A DNA stretch of 64,000 bases from Trebonia kvetii (GCF_007827045.1 NZ_RPFW01000001.1:1030519-1094518); one strand, 5' to 3'. Positions 34,972-44,071 are shown, counted from the first letter of the stretch. The notes: generated by a model from the sequence alone, not told the origin. Numbers and translations are program-made.

Positions 34972-35658
34972 TTACGAGGCGATGATGCCGGCCAGGTCCT
35001 TGTCGCGGCGGGCGTTGGCTCGGACGTCGGGGTTGAGGGTGATCGCGTCGGTCAGGGCGGCGGCTGCTTCGTCGAGCTGCCCGGCGCGTGCCCGGGCGCA
35101 CGCCAGGTTGTAGCTGGCCATGCCGCGGGCGCGGGCAGGCGCACCGACGTACCCCGCGGCCGCGACGGCGTGCTCGGCCAGGGCCACCGCGCGATCCGGC
35201 TGGCCGTGACCGAGGTAGTACTCGCCGAGATGCCCCAAGGGGTGCCAGAATCCCCGCACCACCACCTGAAGCCACAGCTGCCTGCCGCGCAGCCAGGGAT
35301 TCCTGGCCGGCTCAAGCAGGTCTTCGCGGCTGACCAGGCGCATTTCCTCGGCCAGTTCGCCCGCGACGCGCCAGCTGTCCCTGGCCACCGCGTCGGCGGG
35401 CTGCGCGCTCAGTTCCGCGTACAGCGCGGCCGAGGCGTGATCGGCCTCCGCGAACTCTGGCGGCGCCTGCCGACAGCGGATGGCGCGCAGCCGCTGTACC
35501 TGCTGCCGCCGGAACTCGGTGTCGTGCGCGACCACCGGCACTGCCGCCCAGAGTTCCGCGCTGCCCGCGGCCGGCTGCGGTTCTGCAAGCAGCGCTTGCT
35601 CGGCGGCGGCGGCCAGTCCGATCAGTCCTGTCACGGCGGCGCGCAGGTTTTCGCTCAT
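34972..35658 (-). CDS. DinB-like protein with C-terminal TPR-like region
   Basis: A 228-residue protein that I do not recognise by name. The N-terminal half is helical with VVAHDTEFRRQQVQRL, somewhat like DinB/ClbS-type helical bundles. The C-terminal part HLGEYYLGHGQPDRAVALAE, then MASYNLACARARAGQLDEAA, has two TPR-like repeats. ATG at 35658 is chosen because the upstream extension overlaps the AraC gene and lacks similarity. Intracellular, no membrane segment. Divergent from the AraC regulator, which may control it. Confidence 0.7.
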   Translation of the reverse strand: MSENLRAAVTGLIGLAAAAEQALLAEPQPAAGSAELWAAVPVVAHDTEFRRQQVQRLRAIRCRQAPPEFAEADHASAALYAELSAQPADAVARDSWRVAGELAEEMRLVSREDLLEPARNPWLRGRQLWLQVVVRGFWHPLGHLGEYYLGHGQPDRAVALAEHAVAAAGYVGAPARARGMASYNLACARARAGQLDEAAAALTDAITLNPDVRANARRDKDLAGIIAS

Positions 35659-35714
35659 GGTCCCGACGCTAGGTACCGCGGCTGCGCAGGGCCAAGAGCG
35701 TAGACTGACAAGCT

Positions 35715-36500
35715 GTGTCGCAGGACGGACATGACCGAGATGACCACTGCGCCGCAAGCCCGGTGAGTCCGGATGCGGCTGTCATCGTGGCGACTTTCCC
35801 GATGCCGGCGGGACTGGTCTTCGACTGGCACGCGCACGTTGATCATCAGCTGGCCTGGGCCGCGAGCGGGGTGCTGACCGTCCGCACGCGGGAATCGGCC
35901 TGGGTGCTGCCGACCACCCGGGCGTTGTGGATACCTGCGGGCGTGCGGCACGAAACGCTTTCTGCCGGAACGGCAACGATGCGGTCCGCCTACGTCCGGC
36001 CCGCCCAGTGCCCGATCGGCTGGACCGAGCCGACTCCCGTGTCGGCAAGTCCGCTGATGGCCGAGCTGATTGGGTACCTGGAAGACCCGGTCCTCGACGG
36101 GCGGCGCAGGGCGAATGCCGAGGCGGTCCTTGTCGACATCCTGCGGCCGGTGGCGATGACCACCATCGAGGTCCGCATGCCAGCCGATGACCGGGCCAGG
36201 CAGGTCGCGGACCTGATCTCGGCCAACCTCGCAGACGGCCGGACGCTCGCCGAGTGGGGCCGTGCCGTCGGGACCAGCGAGCGCACTCTGGCCAGGGCAT
36301 TCCTCGCTGACACCGGCGTGAGCTTCGGCCGCTGGCGCACCCGGCTGCGGCTGCGGGCCGCCGTTGGCGCCCTCGCCGCAGGCGAGCCGGTCGGTAACGT
36401 CGCCCGCCATGTCGGCTACGACTCCGACAGCGCGTTTGTGCAAGCGTTCCGCCGCGAGACCGGCGTCACGCCGGCCGCGTACTTCCGGCAGGGTGCCTGA
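35715..36500 (+). CDS. AraC-family transcriptional regulator, cupin type
   Basis: A 261-residue regulator: N-terminal cupin-like sensor (FDWHAHVDHQLAWAASGVLT, then ALWIPAGVRHE) and a C-terminal double helix-turn-helix (LAEWGRAVGTSERTLARAFL, then VARHVGYDSDSAFVQAFRRE). GTG at 35715 is only eight bases after a TAGACT -10 box (35701-35706), so the transcript is probably leaderless. Divergent from the DinB/TPR-like gene across a 56-base gap. Ligand unknown. Confidence 0.92.
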   Translation: MSQDGHDRDDHCAASPVSPDAAVIVATFPMPAGLVFDWHAHVDHQLAWAASGVLTVRTRESAWVLPTTRALWIPAGVRHETLSAGTATMRSAYVRPAQCPIGWTEPTPVSASPLMAELIGYLEDPVLDGRRRANAEAVLVDILRPVAMTTIEVRMPADDRARQVADLISANLADGRTLAEWGRAVGTSERTLARAFLADTGVSFGRWRTRLRLRAAVGALAAGEPVGNVARHVGYDSDSAFVQAFRRETGVTPAAYFRQGA

Positions 36501-36545
36501 TACCGGCTCTGCGCCGGCTCTGGCGCGGCGGTCAGTCGGCCACCG

Positions 36546-37181
36546 CTAAGGGCGCGGAAGCAGCTCCGCCAGCTGTCCGGCTGACATCGACGGCGTGGCG
36601 CTGAGCGGGCCCGGTGCGCGCAGGCCCGCCAGGTGGATGTCGAGGAACCGCTGCCAGGTACCCGGCGCGACCTCGCCGGTCGTCTCGGTCAGCCCGCGCA
36701 TGGCCCAGACCAGTGCCATCACGTCGCCGACGGTCACGTCGGCGTTCAGCGTGCCGGCGGCCAGGGCGCGGCTCGTCAGCTGCCGGACCGCGGCGCGGAT
36801 CTCGCGCGCGGTGGCGCCGTCGGCGCTCCGCTCGAGCAGCAGGTGCGCGTACTTGGCGTGCGCGGCGAACAGCGCACCGAGCCCGCGCAGTAGCTGCTCC
36901 AGACCATCGCCGCCCGGGCAGGTGAGCGCCTGCCTGGCCTCGGCAAGCGCCTCGCACTGGGACAGCCGCACCAGCTCGTCGATCAGGGCGTCCTTGTTGG
37001 CGAACCGCCGGTACACGGTACCGACGCCGACCCCGGCCCTGGCGGCGATCTCCTCCATGCTGGCATCGGCACCGGACTCGCCGAGTACCTCGCGGGCCGC
37101 CGCGAGGACCCGGTGGTAGTTGCGGACCGCGTCGCGCCTCCCGGGCAGCGCCGGGTCGCTCACCGTGGGCTCACTGATCAT
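36546..37181 (-). CDS. TetR-family repressor of adjacent MFS pump
   Basis: A 211-residue TetR protein. The helix-turn-helix is MEEIAARAGVGVGTVYRRFA. It lies 10 bases downstream of the MFS gene on the same strand, so both are on one transcript. Two matching palindromes in the MFS promoter are its likely operators, giving drug-induced self-regulation. C-terminal half helical with a variable ligand pocket. Confidence 0.92.
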   Translation of the reverse strand: MISEPTVSDPALPGRRDAVRNYHRVLAAAREVLGESGADASMEEIAARAGVGVGTVYRRFANKDALIDELVRLSQCEALAEARQALTCPGGDGLEQLLRGLGALFAAHAKYAHLLLERSADGATAREIRAAVRQLTSRALAAGTLNADVTVGDVMALVWAMRGLTETTGEVAPGTWQRFLDIHLAGLRAPGPLSATPSMSAGQLAELLPRP

Positions 37182-37191
37182 CGGCCTTCCC

Positions 37192-38682
37192 TCACTCGCC
37201 CAGTTCGCTGGCCACCGTCTCCCCGGCGGCGCTCTCCGCCGTCACCGCGTCGCCGGACATCACCAGGGTGCCGACGGCGGCCGCCTCGGTGGCAGCAGTG
37301 CGCGGCCGCCGTGGCGATGGGATCAGCAGCGCGGCCAGCGCGGCCACCGCCACGACGGCGGCCATGACCCCGAACCCGGTCGTGTAGCCGGACGCCGCAG
37401 GCAGGCCGGACGGCTCAAGCTTCGCGGTGACGATGCTGGCCATCACGGCGGCGCCGATGCTGCCGCCGATCGTGCGGATGTTCGCGTTCATGCCGGTAGC
37501 CACGCTGGTCTGGCCGGCCGGCACCGCGGACACGACATTCGCCGTCATCGCCGAGAAGGCCAGCCCGAAGCCGACGCCGATCACGCCGGTGGCGACGTAG
37601 ATCTCCCATTCCTGGGAGTGCGCGAAGGCGAACATGGCCATCGCCGCGCACCCGACGACACAGCCCGCGACCACCAGGACCTTGCCGCCGAGCCGCCGGG
37701 TGAGGGTCCCGACGAACAGGCCGACCGCGAACATGGTGACCCCGGAGGGCAGCAGCATCAGACCCGAGCGGGTGATGCTGGCGCCGAATCCGTACCCGGC
37801 CGAGGACGGGGTCTGCACGAACTCGGGCAGGAACGCGAACATCGCGTACATTCCGACGCCGATGAGCAGCGCGACAAGGTTGTTCGTCCAGACGCCCGGG
37901 CGCCGCATCATCTTCATGTCGATCAGCGGGGTGGCCGCCCGCAGCTCGGACCACACCCAGGCAGCGGCGAGCAGCACCGCCACGGCCAGCAGCCCGATGA
38001 CCGCCGGCGCCCCCCAGCCCCAGCTCGGCGCCTCGCTCAGCGGCACAAGCAGCGCCACCAGCCAGCCGGACAGCAGCACCGCGGGCAGCCAGCTGATCGT
38101 GCCCGGGCTGCGGATGGGCGACTGCGGTATGAACAGCACCGCGCCGACCGCCGCGACCATCGTCGCGATGCCGGGCAGCCAGAACAGCCAGTGCCAGTTG
38201 AGCGCGTTCACGATCGGGCCGGCCAGCACGATGCCCAGGCTGCCGCCGACCGCGGTCAGCGCAGCGAGGATACCGACGGCGCCGGCCACCCTGTCCGCGG
38301 GGAATTCGTCGCGGATGATCCCGAACCCCAGCGGCAGCGACCCGCCGCCCAGCCCCTGAATCACCCGGGCCACGATCAGCACCGCGAGGTTAGGGGCCAC
38401 GGCCGCCAGCACCGATCCGACCGCGAGTCCGGCCAGCGCGGCCACGAACACCCACTTCTTGCCGTAGATGTCACCGACCCGCCCCAGGATCGGTGTCATC
38501 ACCGACGCCGACAGCAGATAGGCCGTCAATACCCACGTCACGGCGCTCTGCGAGGTGTGCAGTTCCGCCTGCACCGTGCTCAGCAGCGGGATCACCAGCG
38601 ACTGCAGCAACGAGAACGCCCCGATGCCGAGCGCGAGTATCCCGAACGTCAGCTGATAGTGCGGCCGCGGCGCACTCTCCAT
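37192..38682 (-). CDS. MFS drug transporter, DHA2 (14-TM) family
   Basis: A 496-residue membrane protein with about 14 hydrophobic helices. The motif-A loop GRVGDIYGKKWVFVAALAGL after TM2 and motif C-like GGSLGIVLAGPIVNAL in TM5 are those of EmrB/QacA-type proton-driven exporters. ATG at 38682 with GGAGG eight bases upstream. Preceded by two TetR-type operators and followed by the repressor gene. Confidence 0.93.
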   Translation of the reverse strand: MESAPRPHYQLTFGILALGIGAFSLLQSLVIPLLSTVQAELHTSQSAVTWVLTAYLLSASVMTPILGRVGDIYGKKWVFVAALAGLAVGSVLAAVAPNLAVLIVARVIQGLGGGSLPLGFGIIRDEFPADRVAGAVGILAALTAVGGSLGIVLAGPIVNALNWHWLFWLPGIATMVAAVGAVLFIPQSPIRSPGTISWLPAVLLSGWLVALLVPLSEAPSWGWGAPAVIGLLAVAVLLAAAWVWSELRAATPLIDMKMMRRPGVWTNNLVALLIGVGMYAMFAFLPEFVQTPSSAGYGFGASITRSGLMLLPSGVTMFAVGLFVGTLTRRLGGKVLVVAGCVVGCAAMAMFAFAHSQEWEIYVATGVIGVGFGLAFSAMTANVVSAVPAGQTSVATGMNANIRTIGGSIGAAVMASIVTAKLEPSGLPAASGYTTGFGVMAAVVAVAALAALLIPSPRRPRTAATEAAAVGTLVMSGDAVTAESAAGETVASELGE

Positions 38683-38699
38683 GTCAGGGCCCTCCTGAA

Positions 38700-38752
38700 A
38701 GCGGAATCATGATTCCGCTACAGCATACCGTAGCGGAATGAAAATTCCGCTA
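38700..38752. promoter_or_regulatory. Two TetR operators before MFS pump gene
   Basis: GCGGAAT-CATG-ATTCCGC (38701-38718) and GCGGAAT-GAAA-ATTCCGC (38733-38750) have identical 7-bp arms and centres 32 bp apart, about three helical turns. The second extends to TAGCGGAAT/ATTCCGCTA. A -10-like TATGCT on the minus strand lies between them. Confidence 0.88.
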
Positions 38753-38787
38753 CGGGGTCGGCCGGCGGGGCTGGAAGATCGTTAAGC

Positions 38788-38839
38788 AAATGCCCGTTTC
38801 ATTGCCGGGGTCCTGACCCCGGTAACGACACGGGCATTT
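38788..38839. repeat. Long nested hairpin before the GH120 gene
   Basis: AAATGCCCGT pairs with ACGGGCATTT (outer 10 bp), and CCGGGGT-CCTG-ACCCCGG forms an inner stem; the two are separated by 7-base unpaired stretches on each side. It ends 16 bases before the GH120 start. It could be a terminator for upstream transcription or an operator. Confidence 0.7.
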
Positions 38840-38855
38840 CTGGAATGATCTTCGC

Positions 38856-40826
38856 ATGACGACCCTCCACGTGGCGCCGGACGGCGCGGACACCGCGGAC
38901 GGCTCCGCGGGCCGCCCGTTCCGCACGATCAACCGGGCGGCGGAAGTGGCCCGGCCTGGCGACACCGTCCTCGTCCACGCGGGCGAGTACCGGGAGTGGG
39001 TACGGCCGCGGCGTGGCGGGCTGAGCGGGGCGCGCCGCATCACCTACCAGGCCGCGCCCGGCGAGCACGTGGTCATCAAGGGGTCGGAGCCGGTCACCGG
39101 CTGGGAGCAGGAGCCTGGCGGCACAGTGTGGCGAGTGCCGGTGCCCAATGCGCTGTTCGGCGACTGGAACCCGTTCGCGGACGAGGTCGCGGGCGACTGG
39201 CTCGTCGAGCCCGTACCGCCGCTGCGCAAGCATCTCGGCGACGTCTACCTGAACGGGGTCAGCTGCTACGAGGCCGGCACGCGGGCGGCGGTGACCGATC
39301 CGCCGCTGCGCACCCAGGTGCTCGACCACTGGACGGGTGTGACGGACCGCGTGCGCAACCCCGGGCAGACCCGGCTCGTCTGGTACGCCGAGGTCGGCGA
39401 GGAGACGACGACGATCTGGGCGAACTTCCAGGGCGCCGACCCGAACGCCGAGCTCGTGGAGATCAACGTGCGCCGGTCGGTGTTCTCCCCCGTCGAACAC
39501 CACATCGACTACATAACGGTTCGTGGCTTCGAGCTCGCGCAGGCCGCGTGCCCGTGGACCCCGCCCACCGCCGACCAGCCCGGGCTGATCGGCCCCAACT
39601 GGGCGAAGGGCTGGATCATCGAGGACAACGTGATCCACGACGCGAAGTGCTCCGCCGTCTCGCTCGGCAAGGAAGCCTCGACGGGCGACAACTACGCGAC
39701 GCTGCGGGGCGACAAGCCCGGCTACCAGTACCAGCTCGAGTCCGTGTTCGCCGCCCGCCAGATCGGCTGGGACCGTGAGCACGTCGGCTCGCACGTGGTC
39801 CGGCGCAACACGATCTTCGACTGCGGGCAGAACGCCATCGTCGGCCACCTTGGCTGCGTCTTCTCCACGATCGAGGACAACCACATCTACAACATCGCGA
39901 TCAAGCGCGAGTTCTTCGGTCACGAGATCGCCGGCATCAAGCTGCACGCCGCGATCGACGTCGAGATCCGGCACAACCGCATCCACGACTGCTCGCTCGG
40001 CATCTGGCTCGACTGGCAGACGCAGGGCACGCGCGTCTCGCGCAACCTCTGCTACCGCAACAACCGTGACCTGTTCGTCGAGGTGAGCCATGGCCCGTTC
40101 CTCATCGAGCACAATGTGCTCGCCTCGCCTGCCGCACTCGAGTCGTTCAGCCAGGGCGGCGCGTTCGTGCACAACCTGATTGGCGGCACGGTACGCCTGG
40201 AGCCCGTCATGGACCGGGCGACGCCCTACCACCGGCCGCACAGCACGCAGGTGGCCGGCTACGCCGTGATCTACGGTGGTGACGACCGGTACGTCGGCAA
40301 CGTCTTCCTCGGCGGCGATGCCGCCGCGGCGTACGGGCCCGCGGCCTTCGGCACCGCGCCCGCGGGTTACGGCACCGCCGGCTACGACGGCCACCCGGCG
40401 ACCCTCGAGGAGTACCTCGCCAGCCTCGCCGTACAGCCAGGTGGCGATCACCGGCGCTTCCCCGGCGTGCGGCAGCCCGCGTACCTGCGCGACAACGTGT
40501 ACGCGCCCGGTGCGCGCGCCTTCGCCGCGGAGGCCTCGGCGCTGACGCTCGCCCAGGACTTGTCGTTCGAGGTGGCCGACGAGGGCGACGAGGTCTTCCT
40601 GGAGGCGCAGTTGCCCGCGGCCTTCCGCGGCGTCCGGCTTGGCGTCGTGACCGGTGCCGACCTGCCGCGCGTACGTTTCGCCGACGCCGACTTCGAGGAA
40701 CGGAACGGCAGCCCGGTTATCATCGACGTCGACCTCCTCGGCGAGCGCAAGGAACCGGGCCGCGACTACCCCGCCGGACCGATCGCCAGCCTTGGCCCGG
40801 GCACGTCGCGTATCCGGGTGTGGTGA
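38856..40826 (+). CDS. Beta-helix glycosidase, GH120-type beta-xylosidase
   Basis: A 656-residue parallel beta-helix protein closely resembling, from memory, the GH120 beta-xylosidase XylC of Thermoanaerobacterium along its full length: KHLGDVYLNGVSCYE, PTADQPGLIGPNWAKGWIIE and KREFFGHEIAGIKLHAAIDV all fit. In XylC the nucleophile is Asp382 and the acid/base Glu405; here Asp386 (GIWLDWQ) and Glu409 (LFVEVSHGP) keep the same 23-residue spacing. No signal peptide, so it should act inside the cell on imported xylo-oligosaccharides. Starts at an ATG with poor ribosome-binding site. No xylan genes are adjacent; xylosidase as such stands alone here. Confidence 0.85.
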   Translation: MTTLHVAPDGADTADGSAGRPFRTINRAAEVARPGDTVLVHAGEYREWVRPRRGGLSGARRITYQAAPGEHVVIKGSEPVTGWEQEPGGTVWRVPVPNALFGDWNPFADEVAGDWLVEPVPPLRKHLGDVYLNGVSCYEAGTRAAVTDPPLRTQVLDHWTGVTDRVRNPGQTRLVWYAEVGEETTTIWANFQGADPNAELVEINVRRSVFSPVEHHIDYITVRGFELAQAACPWTPPTADQPGLIGPNWAKGWIIEDNVIHDAKCSAVSLGKEASTGDNYATLRGDKPGYQYQLESVFAARQIGWDREHVGSHVVRRNTIFDCGQNAIVGHLGCVFSTIEDNHIYNIAIKREFFGHEIAGIKLHAAIDVEIRHNRIHDCSLGIWLDWQTQGTRVSRNLCYRNNRDLFVEVSHGPFLIEHNVLASPAALESFSQGGAFVHNLIGGTVRLEPVMDRATPYHRPHSTQVAGYAVIYGGDDRYVGNVFLGGDAAAAYGPAAFGTAPAGYGTAGYDGHPATLEEYLASLAVQPGGDHRRFPGVRQPAYLRDNVYAPGARAFAAEASALTLAQDLSFEVADEGDEVFLEAQLPAAFRGVRLGVVTGADLPRVRFADADFEERNGSPVIIDVDLLGERKEPGRDYPAGPIASLGPGTSRIRVW

Positions 40827-40828
40827 GC

Positions 40829-41583
40829 CCGCTGGCCGGGCTACCGGATGGTGACGCGGGAGCGCTAGCCACCTGTTTATGTCGAGCAGGAATCCGACGG
40901 GCGCCGTGCTGCTCGGCTGGATCGCCATGAAACCGGGCAGCCGTGGGTCGCGCGCGTATGCGGCTGCAAGCCGTTCCCTGTCGATCAGCTCAAACAGTGG
41001 CGCGCCAGGCTGCCGCAGCAGGGCGCGCAGCTGCGTGTCGATCGCGCGCTCGTAGGCCTGGTCGGCCGCACCGGGGTAGATACTCTTGCGACGGCCAAGC
41101 AGGTCCGGCGGGAGGAGCCCGGCCGCGGCGGTACGCAGCAAGCCCTTCTCTATCCCGCCGGCCTCCTTCATGGCCCGCGGGACGTTCCACACGTACTGGA
41201 CCAGCCGGTGATCGGTGAACGGCACCCGCACGACCGTCGACTGCTTGCGGATCTCCCTGGACAGCAGGTACATCGACACCCACATGTCGCCCATGGTGGG
41301 CAGGTCGTGCGCGGCAAGCGGCGCCCACTGGGCCTCGACCAGGTCATCAGCCGACAGCATGACGGTGCTGTGCCCGCTGCCTATGTGCTCGGCGGCAGCA
41401 TGCGCGAACGGCTCGTCATGGCTGGGCCGGAGCTGGTCCGGCGTGAACGCCTGCGCGCTGCCGACGAAGTCCACCGAGAAGGTGGCCAGCTTGGCCCGGT
41501 CGCGGCGCATGAGACTGTCGGCAGCCAGCGCGGAGACGACGCTGGAGTCGAGGCCGCCGGACAGCAGGCTGCCGTCGCTGATT
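40829..41583 (-). pseudogene. Asparagine synthetase (AsnB-like) remnant
   Basis: The synthetase domain starts abruptly at SDGSLLSGGLDSSVVSALAA (ATP-binding SGGLDSS), directly after the stop of the metal ATPase gene; the N-terminal glutaminase half is absent. It continues to LSREIRKQSTVV and then jumps in frame to RVPFTDHRLVQYVWNVPRAM, skipping the roughly 100 residues that normally carry the SGEGADE-type loop. The C-terminus FLLDINRWLA has lost its stop and the frame runs on antisense through the GH120 gene. Not functional. Confidence 0.85.
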
Positions 41584-43590
41584 TCAGCTGACCGTCGCGG
41601 GCTGGTCCGGCGCCGGGGTCCAGGTGCGGGCGCGCAGCAGCCGCAGGCCGTTCAGCCCGACGATCACGGTGGAGCCCTCGTGGCCGAGAACGCCGAGCGG
41701 GAGCGGCAGGTGCCCGGCGAGATCCCAGGTGACGAGCGCGGCGATGATGACGGCGGCGATCACGAGGTTGGCGGTGACGACCCGGCGGGCGCGGCGGGAC
41801 AGGCTGATGACGCCGGGGATCGCCGCCAGGTCGTCGCGCATGATGACGATGTCGGCCGTGTCCAGGGCCAGGTCCGAGCCGGCTCGGCCCATCGCGGCGC
41901 CGATGCTCGCCGCCGCGAGCGCGGGCGCGTCGTTGACCCCGTCCCCGGCGAGCAGCACTCTGCGGCCGGCGGCTTCGAGTTCCCTGACCGCGGCCACCTT
42001 GTCCTCGGGTAGCAGTTCCGCCCGTACGTCGGCGATGCCGGCCTCGGCGGCGAGCCGCGCGGCGGCCCGCCGGTTGTCACCGGTCAGCAGCACCGGGGCC
42101 GCGCCGGTTACCGCGATGATCGCCACGACCGTCTCCGCGGCGGCGGGCCTGAGCCGGTCCGCGATCCCGAGCACGGCGGCTGGAGTGCCGTCGACGCGCA
42201 TGACCGCGACGGTCTGCCCGTCGTCCTCGAGCGCGGCAACCGCCGCGTGAACTTCCTGGCGGAACTCGCTTGCTGATGCGCCGACCGCCGCCGTTCCCAG
42301 TAGGTGCCTTGGGCTGCCGATCTCGACCGTCCGGCCGCCGACCGTGGCTGTCACGCCGCGTCCGGGCAGCGCGGCGAAACGGGTGGCCGCCTCGACCGTC
42401 AGCCCGGCGTCCTTCGCCGCGCTCACCACGGCGCGGGCAAGCGGGTGCTCGGACGGGTTCTCCGCGGCGGCGGCCAGAGACAGCGCATCGTGTTCGGTGA
42501 GCCCGGCGCCGGCAAGCACGCGGACCGCGGCCAGCCTGGGCGTGCCCTCGGTCAGCGTGCCGGTCTTGTCGAACGCGACAAGACCGGTCTGGCCCGCTTC
42601 CTCCATCACGACGGCCGATTTCACCAGGACTCCGTGCCGGCCGGAGTTGGCCATCGCGGCAAGCAGCGGCGGCATCGTGGCGAGTACCACCGCGCACGGC
42701 GACGCGACGATCATGAACGTCATGGCGCGCAGCAGCGCGGCCTGGAACGCCTCGCCGGCCAGCAGCGGGATGGCGAACAGCGCCACCGTGGCCGCGACCA
42801 TGCCGACGGAGTACCGCCGCTCCACCTTCTCGATGAACAGCTGGGTCCGCGCCTTGGTCGCGGAGGCTTCGGCCACCATGGACACGATCCGCGCGATCAC
42901 GAAGTCGGCGGCGGCCGTGCCTGCCCGGATGGTCAGCGCGCCGGTGCCGTTCAGCGTTCCAGCGAAAACCGCGTCGCCCGCCTCCTTCGGCGCGGGCAGC
43001 GGCTCTCCGGTGATGGTCGCCTGGTCCACCTCGCTCGCCCCGCTGATGACCTGCCCGTCGGCAGCGATCCGTTCTCCTGGTCGCACCACGATCACGTCAC
43101 CGGCGGCCAGCTCGGCCGCGTCGACAAGCTCCTCGGCGCCGTCAGGGCCGAGGCGTACCGCGCGGTCGGGCGCCAGGTCGAGCAGGCCGCGCACGGCCCG
43201 CTCAGTGTGGTGGGTGGCCACCGCCTCGAGTGCGCCCGAGGTCGCGAAGATCACGATGAGCAGGCCGCCGTCGAGCACCTGCCCGATCGCCGCGGCACCG
43301 ATCGCCGCGACCACCATCAGCAGGTCAACGTCGAGGGCCCGGTGCCGCAATGCCCGCAGCCCGGCTAGACCGGGTTCCCATCCGCCAGCCGCATAGCAGG
43401 CGAGGAAGAACGTCCACCACAGCCACGCCGGGGCTGCCGCGAGACGGGCGGCGAGCCCGGCCGCGAACAGCAGCGTGGCCAGGACCGCCCACCGGACCTC
43501 CGGCAGGGACCAAGCCCCTGATTCCTGCGGCCGGGCAGTGACGGCGTCCTGGCCAGCGGCGGCGCGAGAGCCCGTCAGCACCGCGGTCAC
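41584..43590 (-). CDS. P1B-4-type heavy-metal-exporting ATPase (CtpJ-like)
   Basis: A 668-residue P-type ATPase without N-terminal metal-binding domain. It has TGE (actuator), DKTGTLTEG (phosphorylated Asp), SEHPLARAV (HP motif) and GDGVNDAPAL. The intramembrane metal site is SPC in FMIVASPCAVV with HEGST in the last helices, the signature of subgroup P1B-4 (Co, Ni, Fe). GTG at 43590 has GGGGAGG five bases upstream. Divergent from an NmtR-type sensor; in Mycobacterium tuberculosis NmtR controls the P1B-4 ATPase CtpJ, so the same arrangement is likely. The product should pump Co/Ni out of the cell. Confidence 0.93.
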   Translation of the reverse strand: MTAVLTGSRAAAGQDAVTARPQESGAWSLPEVRWAVLATLLFAAGLAARLAAAPAWLWWTFFLACYAAGGWEPGLAGLRALRHRALDVDLLMVVAAIGAAAIGQVLDGGLLIVIFATSGALEAVATHHTERAVRGLLDLAPDRAVRLGPDGAEELVDAAELAAGDVIVVRPGERIAADGQVISGASEVDQATITGEPLPAPKEAGDAVFAGTLNGTGALTIRAGTAAADFVIARIVSMVAEASATKARTQLFIEKVERRYSVGMVAATVALFAIPLLAGEAFQAALLRAMTFMIVASPCAVVLATMPPLLAAMANSGRHGVLVKSAVVMEEAGQTGLVAFDKTGTLTEGTPRLAAVRVLAGAGLTEHDALSLAAAAENPSEHPLARAVVSAAKDAGLTVEAATRFAALPGRGVTATVGGRTVEIGSPRHLLGTAAVGASASEFRQEVHAAVAALEDDGQTVAVMRVDGTPAAVLGIADRLRPAAAETVVAIIAVTGAAPVLLTGDNRRAAARLAAEAGIADVRAELLPEDKVAAVRELEAAGRRVLLAGDGVNDAPALAAASIGAAMGRAGSDLALDTADIVIMRDDLAAIPGVISLSRRARRVVTANLVIAAVIIAALVTWDLAGHLPLPLGVLGHEGSTVIVGLNGLRLLRARTWTPAPDQPATVS

Positions 43591-43643
43591 GCCGGCCTCC
43601 CCACGCGGCGCACCGGCGCCGGTCCTGGTGATACAGGATCAAA

Positions 43644-43665
43644 TGAACAATTCTTCATATGATCA
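43644..43665. promoter_or_regulatory. ArsR/SmtB-type operator between ATPase and NmtR-like gene
   Basis: TGAACA and TGATCA stand 10 bases apart around ATTCTTCATA, one mismatch from the 12-2-12 TGAACA...TGTTCA form typical of SmtB/NmtR sites. It lies in the 94-base gap between the divergent starts. Confidence 0.7.
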
Positions 43666-43684
43666 ATACGGTACCCTGTCGGGC

Positions 43685-44071
43685 ATGGGACATAAGACGC
43701 GGCAGCCGGAGCAGCAGGTACCGCCCGCGGTGCTCGACGGCGCTTCCGCGGCTCTTGTCGCGCAGACCATGCAAGCTCTCGCCGCGCCGAGTCGCCTGCT
43801 GATCCTGTCCCGGCTGCGCCGCGAGCCATGCTCGGTCACCGAGCTGGCCGCCGACATCGGCATGGAGCAGTCCGCGGTCTCCCACCAGCTGCGCATGCTC
43901 CGCCACCTGGGCCTGGTCGCGGGCACCAGGCACGGCAAGACCACCATGTACGCCCTGTACGACGACCACGTCGCGCGGCTGCTCGACGAGGCCGTGTACC
44001 ACAGCGAGCACCTGCGCCTCGGCGTGCGCGACCAGGCCGCCGGACCCGGAACAGTCCCGGTCACCGTCTGA
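43685..44071 (+). CDS. nmtR: NmtR-like Ni/Co-sensing ArsR/SmtB repressor
   Basis: A 128-residue winged-helix repressor (recognition part GMEQSAVSHQLRMLRHLGLV). The alpha-5 metal site is present as D93-x-H95-x10-H106-x2-H109, and the N-terminus is MGH; in mycobacterial NmtR Gly2, His3 and these four residues bind Ni/Co. The ATG at 43685 is chosen since it gives this MGH start; the frame is open to an ATG at 43643. Divergent from the P1B-4 ATPase it should control. Confidence 0.9.
   Translation: MGHKTRQPEQQVPPAVLDGASAALVAQTMQALAAPSRLLILSRLRREPCSVTELAADIGMEQSAVSHQLRMLRHLGLVAGTRHGKTTMYALYDDHVARLLDEAVYHSEHLRLGVRDQAAGPGTVPVTV

Noticed and set aside
37120..38712. Plus-strand frame of 530 codons
   Set aside because: Antisense to the MFS transporter, full of Asp/His/Arg/Gln runs and without recognisable domain.
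38799..40826. Continuation of the minus-strand frame beyond the asparagine synthetase remnant
   Set aside because: This part is the antisense of the GH120 gene; it only remains open because the remnant lost its stop.
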